NCBI GenBank assembly: GCA_002005505.1
Contig: MVGU01002053.1
Coordinates: 1-12,073, forward strand
Reading direction: 5' to 3'
DNA from: Botryococcus braunii
Taxonomy: Eukaryota > Chlorophyta > Trebouxiophyceae
DNA length: 12,073 nt
The translations under genes were made by a program, and so were the position numbers. Below, piece after piece: positions 1-8,431 of the stretch. Below the pieces are notes generated by a model. That model had not been told where the DNA came from, made no database searches, and saw only the letters and a list, made by a program, of their open reading frames with translations. The stretch's first letter is position 1; each line of letters opens with the position of its first letter.

Positions 1-422
1 GGTAATTTAGGCTCCAAGTCTTGGTCTAGACCTGCCTCAAGCACAAGGTCAAAGACAAGGCCATCTTTGTGTGTACATTCTCATTGAGCATTCTCATTTA
101 CTATTGCAAGTAGCTCATGCTCTTGTATATCACACAACACATTCTCCCAGTCTGAAGACACCTTGAATAGACCTTCACTTGAGCTAGAATTAATTTACAC
201 ATTAAGGGCAAGAGCATATCTGCCTCACTTGGCCTTCATCAAATGTGGATAACATATTCCCATCATTGCAAAGACCACCTAAGTCAGAACCGCTAATCAA
301 ATTGCTCAATTATAGCAAACTTTAAACTAATTGCCCAAAGGTAAGACAACCATTGTCACTTATCGGGAAGGATGCGGAAACGGATACGTGGTAAGCGGCT
401 TCAAAGATGCAATTACAGGATC
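1..422. other. AT-rich stretch without a recognisable gene
   Basis: No convincing reading frame, RNA gene or terminal repeat is visible. A short doubled word (cattctcatt at 77-86 and 91-100) is the only local repetition. The right edge (about 361-422) may be the 3' part of the minus-strand copy described at 423-840, because no boundary such as a poly-T run (poly-A on the minus strand) or target duplication marks where that copy ends. Confidence 0.5.
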
Positions 423-743
423 TCAAATATCAGCCACTACCTTTTCGATGCCATTATGACTGTAAATAATGGTTGAAATTTCATTCATGCTTCGTAAGCA
501 AGAATGAGGAACACGGCGTGGCTGCCGATGGCGAAGCGATGGAGAGAGGCACTCTGCCTCATTATCCGCCATAATTTTGCGAGATGGGAATACTTTGCCC
601 TTTAGTAGCTTGCCAAATCGACGAGTTAAAAGGAGGCCTGAACCTCCGATGTTGATGACGACGTGCTCCAGCCGAAGACCGCCCAAGGCGGTGGGCCCAT
701 AACCATTGTGGGTTCTGCAACCCAAAGCCGATGATGTTACCAT
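423..743 (-). CDS. Unrecognised minus-strand reading frame, 106 codons, in the exon-joined copy
   Basis: This open frame reads from 743 down to a TGA at 423. I do not recognise the family. A stretch near residues 28-36 (VVINIGGSG) faintly resembles the start of BTB/T1-type domains, but the rest does not support that, so no function is assigned. The frame begins inside sequence that is also present as a separate exon at 1004-1071 and continues into sequence unique to this copy. If the exon structure inferred from the second copy is right, this is the last part of a spliced message rather than a genomic gene with introns. Another minus frame across 562-747 (61 codons) is equally open, so even the frame is uncertain. 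Confidence 0.25.
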   Translation of the reverse strand: MVTSSALGCRTHNGYGPTALGGLRLEHVVINIGGSGLLLTRRFGKLLKGKVFPSRKIMADNEAECLSPSLRHRQPRRVPHSCLRSMNEISTIIYSHNGIEKVVADI

Positions 744-821
744 TCACAGATGATGGATGTCGAATGACATGATCACAATCACCGATTTAATGAGCATGCG
801 GAAAGTTCTCAACACAGTTAC
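715..821. repeat. Direct repeat, copy A (exons joined)
   Basis: The 68 bases 715-782 match 1004-1071 with two differences, and the 39 bases 783-821 match 1158-1196 without difference. In copy A the two blocks touch. In copy B they are 86 bases apart. Confidence 0.9.
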
Positions 822-864
822 GAACGCATGCCGAACATAAGGATGTGCAGGTGAGACACATAAC

Positions 865-909
865 AAGCTTGCTTGATAAGCAAGCTTGCTTGATAAGCAA
901 GCTTGCTTG
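865..909. repeat. 17-bp tandem repeat made of overlapping hairpins
   Basis: The 17-base unit aagcttgcttgataagc occurs about 2.6 times without error. Each unit with the start of the next forms a perfect inverted repeat (10-base arms 865-874 and 878-887, 3-base loop gat). It lies between the two copies of the minus-strand repeat, so it would be intronic or intergenic to them. Simple slippage expansion of a palindrome is a sufficient explanation. Confidence 0.85.
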
Positions 910-1003
910 GAGAATACTCCATTGAATGTCTATTACAAAGGAAATGCATCGAGACGTGCAAATAAAGATATGAACTAAACGTGCACCACTTGACTACTCT
1001 TAC

Positions 1004-1196
1004 CTGCAACCCAAAGCCGATGGTGTTACCATTCACAGATGATGGACGTCGAATGACATGATCACAATCACCTGTACTAGTACTACTTGTCAATGCTTTG
1101 GGTTCAACAAATGATTAAAGACTAAGTGATACACGCTTCTCACTAGTCGGGGCTTACCGATTTAATGAGCATGCGGAAAGTTCTCAACACAGTTAC
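1004..1196 (-). pseudogene. Two exons with intervening 86-nt intron (direct repeat, copy B)
   Basis: On the minus strand the order is: an acceptor-like AG, exon 1195-1158, donor GTAAGC, intron 1157-1072, acceptor GTACAG, exon 1071-1004, then a consensus donor (CAG|GTAAGAG) leading out at 1003. The intron is inferred by comparison with the joined copy at 715-821, which lacks exactly this segment. Its length is like that of the Helitron introns in this window. No further exons of this copy could be found to the left or right. It may be a gene fragment captured by a transposon, but no transposon ends are seen around it. Confidence 0.5.
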
Positions 1197-1759
1197 TAGC
1201 CACATTTAACTAACGACAACAAAGGACATAAAGCTAAGGATCTGATCAGCATGAACCTGTACAAATAACAAGTACCACGTGATCTGTAGTTCGACTAGAG
1301 TCATAGGAATAAACAGCTTGCACCTAAGCAACTGGTCCCCTGAGACCTAATCTCATCATAGGTATAGGAAACATAGTCAATGCCTATTGCATTCGACAAG
1401 GCAATACACAAGTCATTACATCCAAGTATGACTTCAACTCAATAACAATCAATTGCTCACTGTATGCGCGTGCAAATGCATATGCATGCTTAATACGATT
1501 GTAAAAACAGTATACCGAGAACATGAAGTATCAACCTATGAAGTATCATCGAGTTTATGATTAACAACCATATCCAATAGTGTCCCATAGCACCTTATTG
1601 ACATCTTCTTTGGAATAATTATGGTTGTGTGATTACACAACACAATTAACGTATTTTAAGATTAAGAGTTGTAGTAAGTGTGCCAACACAATATGAACCA
1701 GTTCACCCATGAAATCACAATGATAATCCATATCATGATCATTCATAGATTAACTGTAG
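1197..1759. other. Stretch without recognisable features
   Basis: AT-rich sequence with many short stops in all frames. The last bases (AACTGTAG before 1760) could be the 3' splice site of an intron preceding the first visible Helitron exon. A promoter or first exon of the Helitron may lie here, but none can be recognised. Confidence 0.4.
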
Positions 1760-2176
1760 GTGAATCATGGTTCATATCCAACATCCCATATCCCTCCATG
1801 CTCTCCATCGCCAACTCTTACGGGGAATACCTCATCTATTAAGCGCCTTTCCTGACGTCGTCTCATGGTTAACAAGAGGGGATATCCATTCCCTAAAGTC
1901 AGAATTCCCCTTACTCGCAAGGCACCTCCAGCTCGCATTGCTGGAGGTGCAATCGGACAACAAGCTCCTCCAAGGTCTCTACCTGCAAGCCTTGTAGGGG
2001 ATACCTTTACAGCTTCTGCCCGTCATCAACCACGTGTGCTGCCAGACGCCTATCTAGGCGACGTCTCATGGACAATAGCAGAGGACATCCATTCCCAGTC
2101 GTTAGAGTTCCCCGTGCTCGCAAGGCACCTCGACTTCGCAAGGCACGTCCACCTCGCATTGCTCCTCAAGCTGCAG
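1760..2176 (+). pseudogene. Helitron exon 1: N-terminal Arg-rich repeats 1 and 2
   Basis: The left edge is taken as the AG at 1758-1759, because the coding frame has a stop just before it. No start codon is visible in that frame, so upstream coding sequence is probably missing or in an earlier exon. The exon opens with a Ser/Pro-rich stretch and carries two copies of a basic repeat. In repeat 1 (about 1841-1943) an Arg codon of the RLSRRR core has become TGA at 1853-1855. Repeat 2 (about 2038-2163) is clean but lies in a different frame (net shift between about 1990 and 2035). It is followed by a tail rich in Arg, Lys, Ala and Pro. The exon ends at GCTGCAG|GTAACC with one base of a codon. The basic repeats may act in nuclear entry or DNA binding; that is inference. 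Confidence 0.6.
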
Positions 2177-2265
2177 GTAACCCCCCACAATTCATGTTTC
2201 ATGAATAATGAAATATTGCTTCAAGGAAGTACGTTGCATCCATCTCATGCAAGCATGTTGTGCAG

Positions 2266-2813
2266 GTGCTGGGCAAGACTTAATGACATCAACATCTTCA
2301 TATGTTCCTCCAAGGCCTCCAAGTCCACCCCCTGAAGCGAATGTTTCTGCAATTCCGAGCACGTCGTTAACCACCTTTGCTGCTAGACGCCTCTCCCGCC
2401 GGCGTCACATGGACCGAAGCAGAGGGCGTTCATTCCCAGTAATAAGAGTTCCGCGTGCTCCACTTGATGCTGCAGCAATCCGCCTCTCCCGACGGCGTCA
2501 CTTGGACCGTGTCAGAGGGCGTGCATTTCCAATAATCAGAGTCAGACATCCCCGTGCTTGGAACGCAGTACCTCCACCGGTCAACCCTCCACCTCTCCAA
2601 CGGGACCTTGCTTTGCTGGACACATTTTGTGAAGCCCCAACTTCTGTTTGCAGCAGTTGCAACAGGAGGATGTACCGCTACTAAGTAGTGACACCAAGGG
2701 TTGGGTCGGAGGTAAGAACCTTAAGCCATAATGTCCATGAGTTGTATCTGAGGGCATTGCCAATGGAACATGCTCATCTTACTCATGTGGACAGGTTTCC
2801 ATTAGAGCCGTAG
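2266..2813 (+). pseudogene. Helitron exon 2: repeats 3 and 4, Cys motif
   Basis: The exon starts after TTGTGCAG and completes the split Gly codon left by exon 1, which confirms the 89-nt intron. A Pro/Ser linker leads to repeats 3 (about 2379-2461) and 4 (about 2478-2560), each with the core RLSRRRH-DR-RGR-FP-IRV. It ends with a CxxC motif (CSSCNRRMY, about 2650-2676) of the kind seen before the Helitron N-terminal domain. The frame meets TAA at 2682, stays open and Helitron-like in character, then meets TAG at 2811. Either both are inactivating mutations or an intron in this stretch was not recognised. The next exon is in another frame. Confidence 0.6.
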
Positions 2814-2841
2814 AAATGCTCGGGACCATCCATGAAGAACT

Positions 2842-3265
2842 TACACAAGGGCCGCGCCACCTTCAACTGAGGATGCACATGCATGCGAGGAAGGCAACAG
2901 AACTATAGTTTTAAGCGCCGAGCACCATGCTGAGAACCAAGGAGACCTTAATCCTCATGATGAGGTTGACGTTCAACAACAAGACCAACCTCAAGCTCAT
3001 AATCTACCTCAAGACGGTCGACATGAACAAGTGCGAGTGTACTCCATCAATGATAGGAAGGTTATAAGGGCATTGACATGGCTCATTGCACACAACGTCT
3101 ACTATCGCGATGTCACGGTGCAAGTTGAATCTCCTGACGTCGTCCTCCCTGCCACTGAGGAAGAATTTAGTGAAGTCAACTCCAACGTGCTTCAACATTC
3201 AGTGGTTCTTGATGATCGACCCATCCTACCTCACGACGCCATGCATAACCTAATTGGTCTTAGAG
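2842..3265 (+). pseudogene. Helitron exon 3: acidic linker and conserved N-terminal segment
   Basis: An acidic Gln/His-rich linker is followed by a segment containing ALTWLIAHNVYYRDV, which matches the conserved 'ALxWLkxNNxxYxdv' block found ahead of the Helitron N-terminal domain in many RepHel proteins. The left edge is uncertain: the frame is open from about 2842, but no clean acceptor was chosen. The right edge is a strong donor (AGAG|GTAAGG) leaving one base of a codon, which is completed by the next exon after the 86-nt intron 3266-3351. Confidence 0.65.
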
Positions 3266-3351
3266 GTAAGGTTGTCGACTTGTACTTTACGTCTTTCGGT
3301 ATGCCAACTATGGTTGTTGCCTAGGTGCCAACTATCAATGATGCCCCGCAG

Positions 3352-3941
3352 GTGCTTCCGCTCGTGGCGGGCGTACATCTGTGAACTTACCACGTCATGA
3401 TGGGCCTCCAGCAAGCATCCATGCAATCCAAGGGATAGAGGCCATGGCATTTGTTCAAATATTTCCACATGGCACTAATCACTTTGCACCCGTAGGGATG
3501 TACTATTGCATGATGCCATGTACTTTAGGGCTAGAGCAATGAGCGCGGATGATAGATGCCAAGAACCACATTACATGGCATACATGTCTTCTACACTTCA
3601 CTATTTACAGTTACAGAGGTCCGTCAAGATACATTTACGTTGGGAACGTGGGAGCACCAACCACTCGACAAGTGTTAGAACGGGTCGAGGAGCAACGATC
3701 CATTGGTGCTAAGGGGTTAACAGGAAATAAGGTTTGGGCTTTCATGGAAGGTATACGCGGCACGGCAGCGTATTGGAATTCTTGTGCAAAGTCGTTATTC
3801 GCCATGTATCATACCTTTGGGCGAGCCACGTGGTTCATCACGCTGAGCGCAAATGACATGGGATGGGATGATTTAGCCATAGCGCTCTTGAAGATAAGGG
3901 AAGAACGTCACAACGGCGTAGACACCATGGACATGAGCACG
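3352..3941 (+). pseudogene. Helitron exon 4: Helitron N-terminal (helitron_like_N) domain
   Basis: The exon opens after CCCCGCAG. It encodes a region with FVQIFPHGTNHFAP (the conserved 'FPxLFPxG' block), then YFRARAMSADDRCQEPHYM and later EGIRGTAAYWNSCAKSL and FITLSANDMGWDDLA, which correspond to the family's 'RGsxxYw' and 'TLSANDxxWxDL' blocks. The frame moves from that of 3354 to another near 3494, then returns between about 3600 and 3690, so two compensating indels enclose the middle block. The exon is inferred to end at AGCAC|GTAGCA. This leaves two bases that join in frame with the next exon over an 83-nt intron. Confidence 0.75.
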
Positions 3942-4024
3942 TAGCATTACTTTTGTGGTTGTGGTCTTGTACACGTACATAATTCCCCTCCACTTAACCT
4001 GATATTGTGCCCCGCTTCGTTTAG

Positions 4025-4129
4025 GGACGAATGTGAAGACTTACTTCGGATCCTTGATGAGGACGCCGATGGTAGAGCGAAGCAGTTCTTTGACAACCAA
4101 GTGTCGGCCGCAAGACATTTCCATCATAG
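4025..4129 (+). pseudogene. Helitron exon 5: link between N domain and Rep core
   Basis: A short exon between CTTCGTTTAG and CATCATAG|GTGCGA. It encodes an acidic helix-like stretch ending in SAARHFHH, just ahead of the block that precedes the HUH motif. It splices to exon 6 over a 74-nt intron by splitting an Arg codon (AG|G), giving continuous Helitron-like sequence. Confidence 0.7.
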
Positions 4130-4203
4130 GTGCGAACCCTTCGGTTACGTATACGCACAACTCAAATCTACCTTATGAGTACTAACATGAGTGTTCTTCA
4201 TAG

Positions 4204-4335
4204 GTTCACGGTGTTCTTTCGATGGATGTTGACACATGCAGATGTGCATCTTGGAGGACCCATTGCTCATTACTTCTGGCGGGTCGAGTTTTTAAGACGG
4301 GGAAGCCCTCACATCCACATGGTGACTTGGATTGA
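4204..4335 (+). pseudogene. Helitron exon 6: Rep HUH motif
   Basis: It encodes RFTVFFRWM, then FWRVEFLRRGSPHIHMVTWIE. The HIH triplet at 4310-4318 is the metal-binding HUH motif of the Rep nuclease, and 'RGSPHIH' is the form typical of Helitrons. Both His are intact. The exon ends with a consensus donor GTGAGT at 4336, splitting a Glu codon that is completed at 4431 (intron 95 nt, acceptor CCCTAG). Confidence 0.85.
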
Positions 4336-4430
4336 GTGAGTTCCCTTATTATACACATGATTTCCAACGCTATTGTGTGTGGCTCCCTTTACAGGCTGCA
4401 TCACAGCTGACATGTCATGTTTATCCCTAG

Positions 4431-4563
4431 GGGTGCGCCGGATCTAGACACGGCAGAGGGACGTCAGGCCTACCCTGCCTTCGTGGATAGCGTTGTCATC
4501 ACCCGGGTACCTCCTGAAAGCGATGACCCGGTTCTACAAGATTTGCGCAACTTAGTGCTTTCG
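4431..4563 (+). pseudogene. Helitron exon 7: Rep domain between HUH and His/Cys motif
   Basis: It continues directly from the HUH exon with EGAPDLDTAEGR and a segment ending in DLRNLVLS. In Helitron Reps this stretch links the HUH motif to the 'QxHxHTxTC' block. The exon ends at CTTTCG|GTGAGA in phase 0. Translation past this point into the CT repeat gives only Ser/Leu/Pro low-complexity sequence, which is why an intron, not coding, is called from 4564. Confidence 0.8.
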
Positions 4564-5224
<661 letters not shown>

Positions 5225-5698
5225 GTACAACTTCATCGTCATACTGCAACTTGTCGAAAGAAGGTCGGTAATGGTTGCCGCTTCAAGTACCCACGTCCCA
5301 TCAGTTATCAGACGCGCTTTGTCACGCCTCTAGATAGCAGACAAGGCTTGCGGAGATGCGATTTCATTCTGACAGAGCGACATCATGGGGAACAAAATGT
5401 CGTTCCTTACAACCCGGCCATCCTCTTGAATTGGAGAGCTAATATGGACATCCAGCCCGTGGGCAACTCGCATGCTGCAAATGCTTATGTCGCTAGGTAC
5501 ATTTCAAAGCCGGAGTCTGCGGGGTTGGATTCTGCAATTCAGAAAGATCTTCAAGCTCTTCCCCCTAATTGCTCATTGAAGCGAGTGTTGACGAGGGTGG
5601 GCACAACATGCTTCACGCATCGATGCAAGAGCTTGCAAGAGCAAGCGTACGATCTCACAGGGCTAACATTATATGGAAAGTCCGACCAGAAGCCTTGA
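5225..5698 (+). pseudogene. Helitron exon 8: Rep His/Cys motif and paired catalytic Tyr
   Basis: The exon starts VQLHRHTATC, with further Cys in GNGCRFKYPRP, a typical Helitron Rep metal-binding-like block. Later come NWRANMDIQPVGN and AYVARYISKPE. The two Tyr codons (5486-5488 and 5498-5500), three residues apart and followed by Lys at 5507-5509, are the catalytic Tyr pair of the Rep nuclease and are intact. The frame closes at TGA 5696-5698. The natural exon probably ends by a donor in about 5660-5700, not identified with confidence. Confidence 0.85.
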
Positions 5699-5812
5699 AT
5701 AATATAACCATCTATCAATTTCTTAGGTGATCCCTCTCGTTGAGGCTTCGCATCATGGCATTTAATTTGTCCCCGAGTTGCCACTTGCGCTGACGTGTCG
5801 TCCGCTTCGCAG

Positions 5813-6005
5813 AGATTGGGATATTAGAACAAACGGTACCCGTGGCCTACCCTTCAATCTGGGGGAGGTAGTGCGGTATTTACACAGACGGCCCAAGCCA
5901 GCAGTAATTCATGTGTTCCCATGAATGAGAGCTGATAACCATGGCGATGATTATTACTATAGCTTGCTTTTGCTGCATGTGCCCTATCGGCAAGAATCCA
6001 GTCTG
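5813..6005 (+). pseudogene. Helitron exon 9: post-Rep linker with in-frame stop
   Basis: After CTTCGCAG the frame encodes a segment ending in DDYYYSLLLLHVPYRQESSL, a conserved block found between the Rep and helicase parts of many Helitron proteins. A TGA at 5922-5924 interrupts it between HVFP and MRADN, and the frame continues unaltered after the stop, so this is a nonsense mutation. It splices at 6006 (GTGTGT) in phase 0. Confidence 0.75.
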
Positions 6006-6101
6006 GTGTGTTCTTTACCCTCATGATTCAGTTATGCACATATGTTGTCATTTGCACACGTCCATGTACCTGAGTACCTAACCTGTCCATTTGTTATATA
6101 G

Positions 6102-6204
6102 GTCCAGGAAGGTGAAACGGCGCAAGATGCATTCTTTCGGCATCAGCGTGCGGGGAATGTGACGCTTGATGCTCACTTTACGACAGACGATTTGTTGGAG
6201 ATTG
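6102..6204 (+). pseudogene. Helitron exon 10: post-Rep linker, EGETAQDAF block
   Basis: It starts after TTGTTATATAG and encodes VQEGETAQDAFFRHQRAG and then DDLLEI. 'EGETAxxAFxR' is a conserved Helitron block just ahead of the helicase. The right edge is set near 6204 (ATT|GTTGAG), because coding similarity stops there and the repeat element shared with 11455 begins at 6201. The donor is weaker than at the other introns. Confidence 0.65.
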
Positions 6205-6545
6205 TTGAGTTGTGAACATACATTATAGAATGCCTTGTGCTTTAGGTGATCTTCAAATGTACATTATTAGGATACGGGTCCACTATCCACATAAGGTACC
6301 TCAAGACACGTTCGGATGAGGTCTATTTCGAACATAAGGTACAATCTGATTTAGATTACGCGTTAGCGTGAAAGGACTATTAAAGCTGCGATCACCGCAT
6401 AGTCGAGCAACTGGTTTGGAAAGATACTGGGCACATAAGGATGCCAGTCTTGTTCATGCAGTTGCATGTGTCTAAAAGAGCAGACAGTCGTCAAGGACTG
6501 TAGCTGGAGAGGCACGAACTTACGACGTGTCTGCTTGCTTACAGG
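6201..6545 (+). repeat. Repeat element of about 340 bp inside a Helitron intron (copy 1)
   Basis: It matches 11455-11793 in the same orientation. The first 143 bases (6201-6343) align without gaps to 11455-11597 with about three differences. The rest is clearly related but much more diverged, with indels, up to TTACAGG at 6545 and 11793. It fills almost the whole intron between exon 10 and exon 11. No terminal inverted repeats or open reading frame were recognised. Confidence 0.85.
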
Positions 6546-6575
6546 ATACGCCACTGCCCATAACCTTTTACAGAG

Positions 6576-6895
6576 ATCATCCAACAATATGAAGCACTTC
6601 AACCCCAAGGACCCCATGACAATGTGGGGGATGATGGGGAACAAGATGAGGAGGACGAAACATTTGCTGCGTTTCAAGCAGCTGCCAACTTACAGTGTAA
6701 TGTGAGTCAAATAATTGATGACTTTCTAGCAGAACGTGGGGGCGCACCGAAGATGGCCAAGGTAGGGTGCTGGCAGCACCTCAAGACATGGCTGCCGCTT
6801 CATCCGCGCCAGTACCTCGAATGTCTGAAGAAGAGTGGCATGCTAATAAAGGGAAGATGAACGCCTCACAAAAAGCCGTCTTTCAGGGTGTGCAG
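6576..6895 (+). pseudogene. Helitron exon 11: helicase entry, frame broken
   Basis: After CTTTTACAGAG the frame reads IIQQYEALQPQG, an acidic stretch (DDGEQDEEDE) and QIIDDFLAERGG. It changes frame between about 6720 and 6790 and then reads MSEEEWHANKGKMNASQKAVFQGVQ-like sequence, the conserved 'LNxxQkxvfxxv' start of the Pif1 helicase domain (Q-motif region). A small indel near AAGGTAGGGTGC would account for the shift. A 15-nt intron there is too short to be likely. The exon ends at TGTGCAG|GTGGGT in phase 0. Confidence 0.7.
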
Positions 6896-6994
6896 GTGGG
6901 TTGCCCTATACTACCTCCCCCAACTCCGTCGAAACTCACATGCTCTCATTCACTTCCAACACCTCTTACTCCACATCTGTCCTTGTCCATGTAG

Positions 6995-7175
6995 GACCAC
7001 CTGCGGTGCTCACAGCAGCATGCATCCACGGGAACTCCGGCCCCACCTCCGTTGCATTGGTTTATCACCGGCGGTGCTGGTGTGGGAAAGTCATTCGTAA
7101 TGAACCTCGTGCGGGAATTGATCATTCGCGCATGCGGAGCTGATGTTAACGCCGTAAAGATGACGGCGCCCACTG
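6995..7175 (+). pseudogene. Helitron exon 12: Pif1 helicase motif I (Walker A)
   Basis: It begins after GTCCATGTAG. It encodes ITGGAGVGKSFVMNLVREL; the P-loop GGAGVGKS lies at 7070-7093 with the Lys codon at 7088-7090. It ends in MTAPTG (motif Ia start) at CACTG|GTAAGG, splitting the Gly codon across the 88-nt intron 7176-7263. The frame is open and the key residues are intact. Confidence 0.85.
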
Positions 7176-7263
7176 GTAAGGCATCCCCTCACACATCCAC
7201 TTAACATTTCATTTGCTCCTCATCCCTTACTGCCCACGTAACCCCTTATGTGTGTTCGTGCAG

Positions 7264-7999
7264 GAGTGGCGGCTTTCAACATTAGCGGTGTAACTTTGCA
7301 TCAAGCCCTTAAACTGCCCGTTCAAGATGGTCACGGCGCAGCCGACCGTGGTACAGCTTACCGCGAACTTGAAGGGGAGCGACTCGAAGATCTTCGAGCA
7401 TCTTGGAGGAACGTCAAGTACCTCATCATTGATGAGATATCAATGGTGGGCCATTTCAACTTCGACTTTGTGCACCGCAGGCTCTGTGAGATCTTCGGAG
7501 TGAGGCTTCCTTTTGGGGGAATATCCGTGCTTGCCGTTGGTGACTTCTTCCAATTGCCACCTGTGAAGTCGGGATGGATCTTCTTTAGCCGACTCTGGAA
7601 AGACCACTTTCGGATGAAGGAGCTGACAGAGAATCAAAGGCAGATATATGACACGGGTTGGGCAGCCAGACTCAATGTTATCCGCGCTATAAAGAAGGGT
7701 GACGATATTCAAGATACCATGGAGGTCCTCAAGACCCGGTGCAGCACAAGCATTGGAGGGCCGGTGCATGAGGGCCATGACTGGAGAGATGCTCCTCGGT
7801 TGGTGGCCACAGTGCTGCAACAAAATGAGTACAATGAAATGCGGCTCAATGACTTAACAAATGTCGTCCACCTAGAGGCTAGCCATGCTTACATCAACCC
7901 CCGAGGAGTTGTGGCGCGGGATGATGCCATCCCTGACAACATCCGGGGACAGATCCCGCAAGACATTGACAATTGTGGTGGACTTGCACAAACTGTCCG
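7264..7999 (+). pseudogene. Helitron exon 13: Pif1 helicase motifs Ia-IV
   Basis: The largest intact exon (245 codons). Continuing motif Ia (VAAFNISGVTLHQAL), it encodes Walker B YLIIDEISMV (from 7419, Asp-Glu at 7431-7436), motif III VLAVGDFFQLPPV (about 7530-7565), and ELTENQRQ (about 7620-7643). It ends in GGLAQTVR at CTGTCCG|GTACGT, splitting an Arg codon. It has no stop or frameshift and all recognised motif residues are present. ATPase-driven unwinding is the family role. Confidence 0.92.
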
Positions 8000-8096
8000 G
8001 TACGTGCCTAACACTTCACGCTCAACTGCTGTCACCTTGCTATTTCATTAAGTACATTGCTTGCCAACATCGTGAACCATGATTGCGGTCTTACAG

Positions 8097-8290
8097 GCTC
8101 GCAGTTGGTGCGCGTGTAATGTTGCGTCGAAATCTTGATACCCCTGATGGCCTCGTCAACGGCGTCCTTGGAACTGTTGTTGGGTTCCGTTGGCCTTCAC
8201 GCCGAGATGAAGAACAAGGACACCCACCCTCGGATGTCATGATCAAGTTTGACCATCCCAATGTTGGGCGGAGGACCCGAGTGGATGCAG
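8097..8290 (+). pseudogene. Helitron exon 14: Pif1 helicase domain 2 block
   Basis: It starts after GGTCTTACAG and reads LAVGARVMLRRNLDTPDGL and NGVLGTVVGF, the conserved 'vGaxVMLxxNldxxxGLxNGxxGxV' block of Pif1 and Helitron helicases. It ends at GATGCAG|GTACGT with one base of a codon. No defect is seen. Confidence 0.9.
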
Positions 8291-8431
8291 GTACGTGAAG
8301 ACATACTGATCCTGCCATTGTCAATCTTGATGAATATATCATGTCTTGCAACTCCAATGTATACATACCATCATGCTGGTCTCACCCTTTATCTGTTCCA
8401 CAAGCTTACAACACCCTATCTTCTTGTGCAG

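Larger units (their letters stand above)
423..840 (-). pseudogene. Possible processed (intronless) copy of a minus-strand spliced gene
   Basis: Reading the minus strand, segments equal to the two exons at 1158-1195 and 1004-1071 lie here directly joined (821-783 and 782-715). The 86-nt GT-AG intron that separates them in the other copy is missing to the base. At both outer edges similarity to the second copy also stops at splice-like points. Where the other copy runs on into a consensus donor (CAG|GTAAGAG), this one continues with different sequence, as expected of the next exon. No poly-A tract or target-site duplication is visible, so reverse transcription is inferred from the joins alone. 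A stop codon in the frame crossing the join argues against a simple intact protein gene. The transcript may be non-coding or the copy decayed. Confidence 0.45.

Noticed and set aside
818..1093. 91-codon minus-strand frame
   Set aside because: It runs from exon-like sequence straight through a consensus donor (GTAAGAG) into the 17-bp repeat, so most of it would be intron.
2192..2374. 60-codon minus-strand Gly-rich frame
   Set aside because: A shadow of the Helitron exon 2 and preceding intron on the + strand.
7440..7823. 127-codon minus-strand frame
   Set aside because: It lies opposite the intact Pif1 helicase exon, which has clear motifs. It is a shadow.
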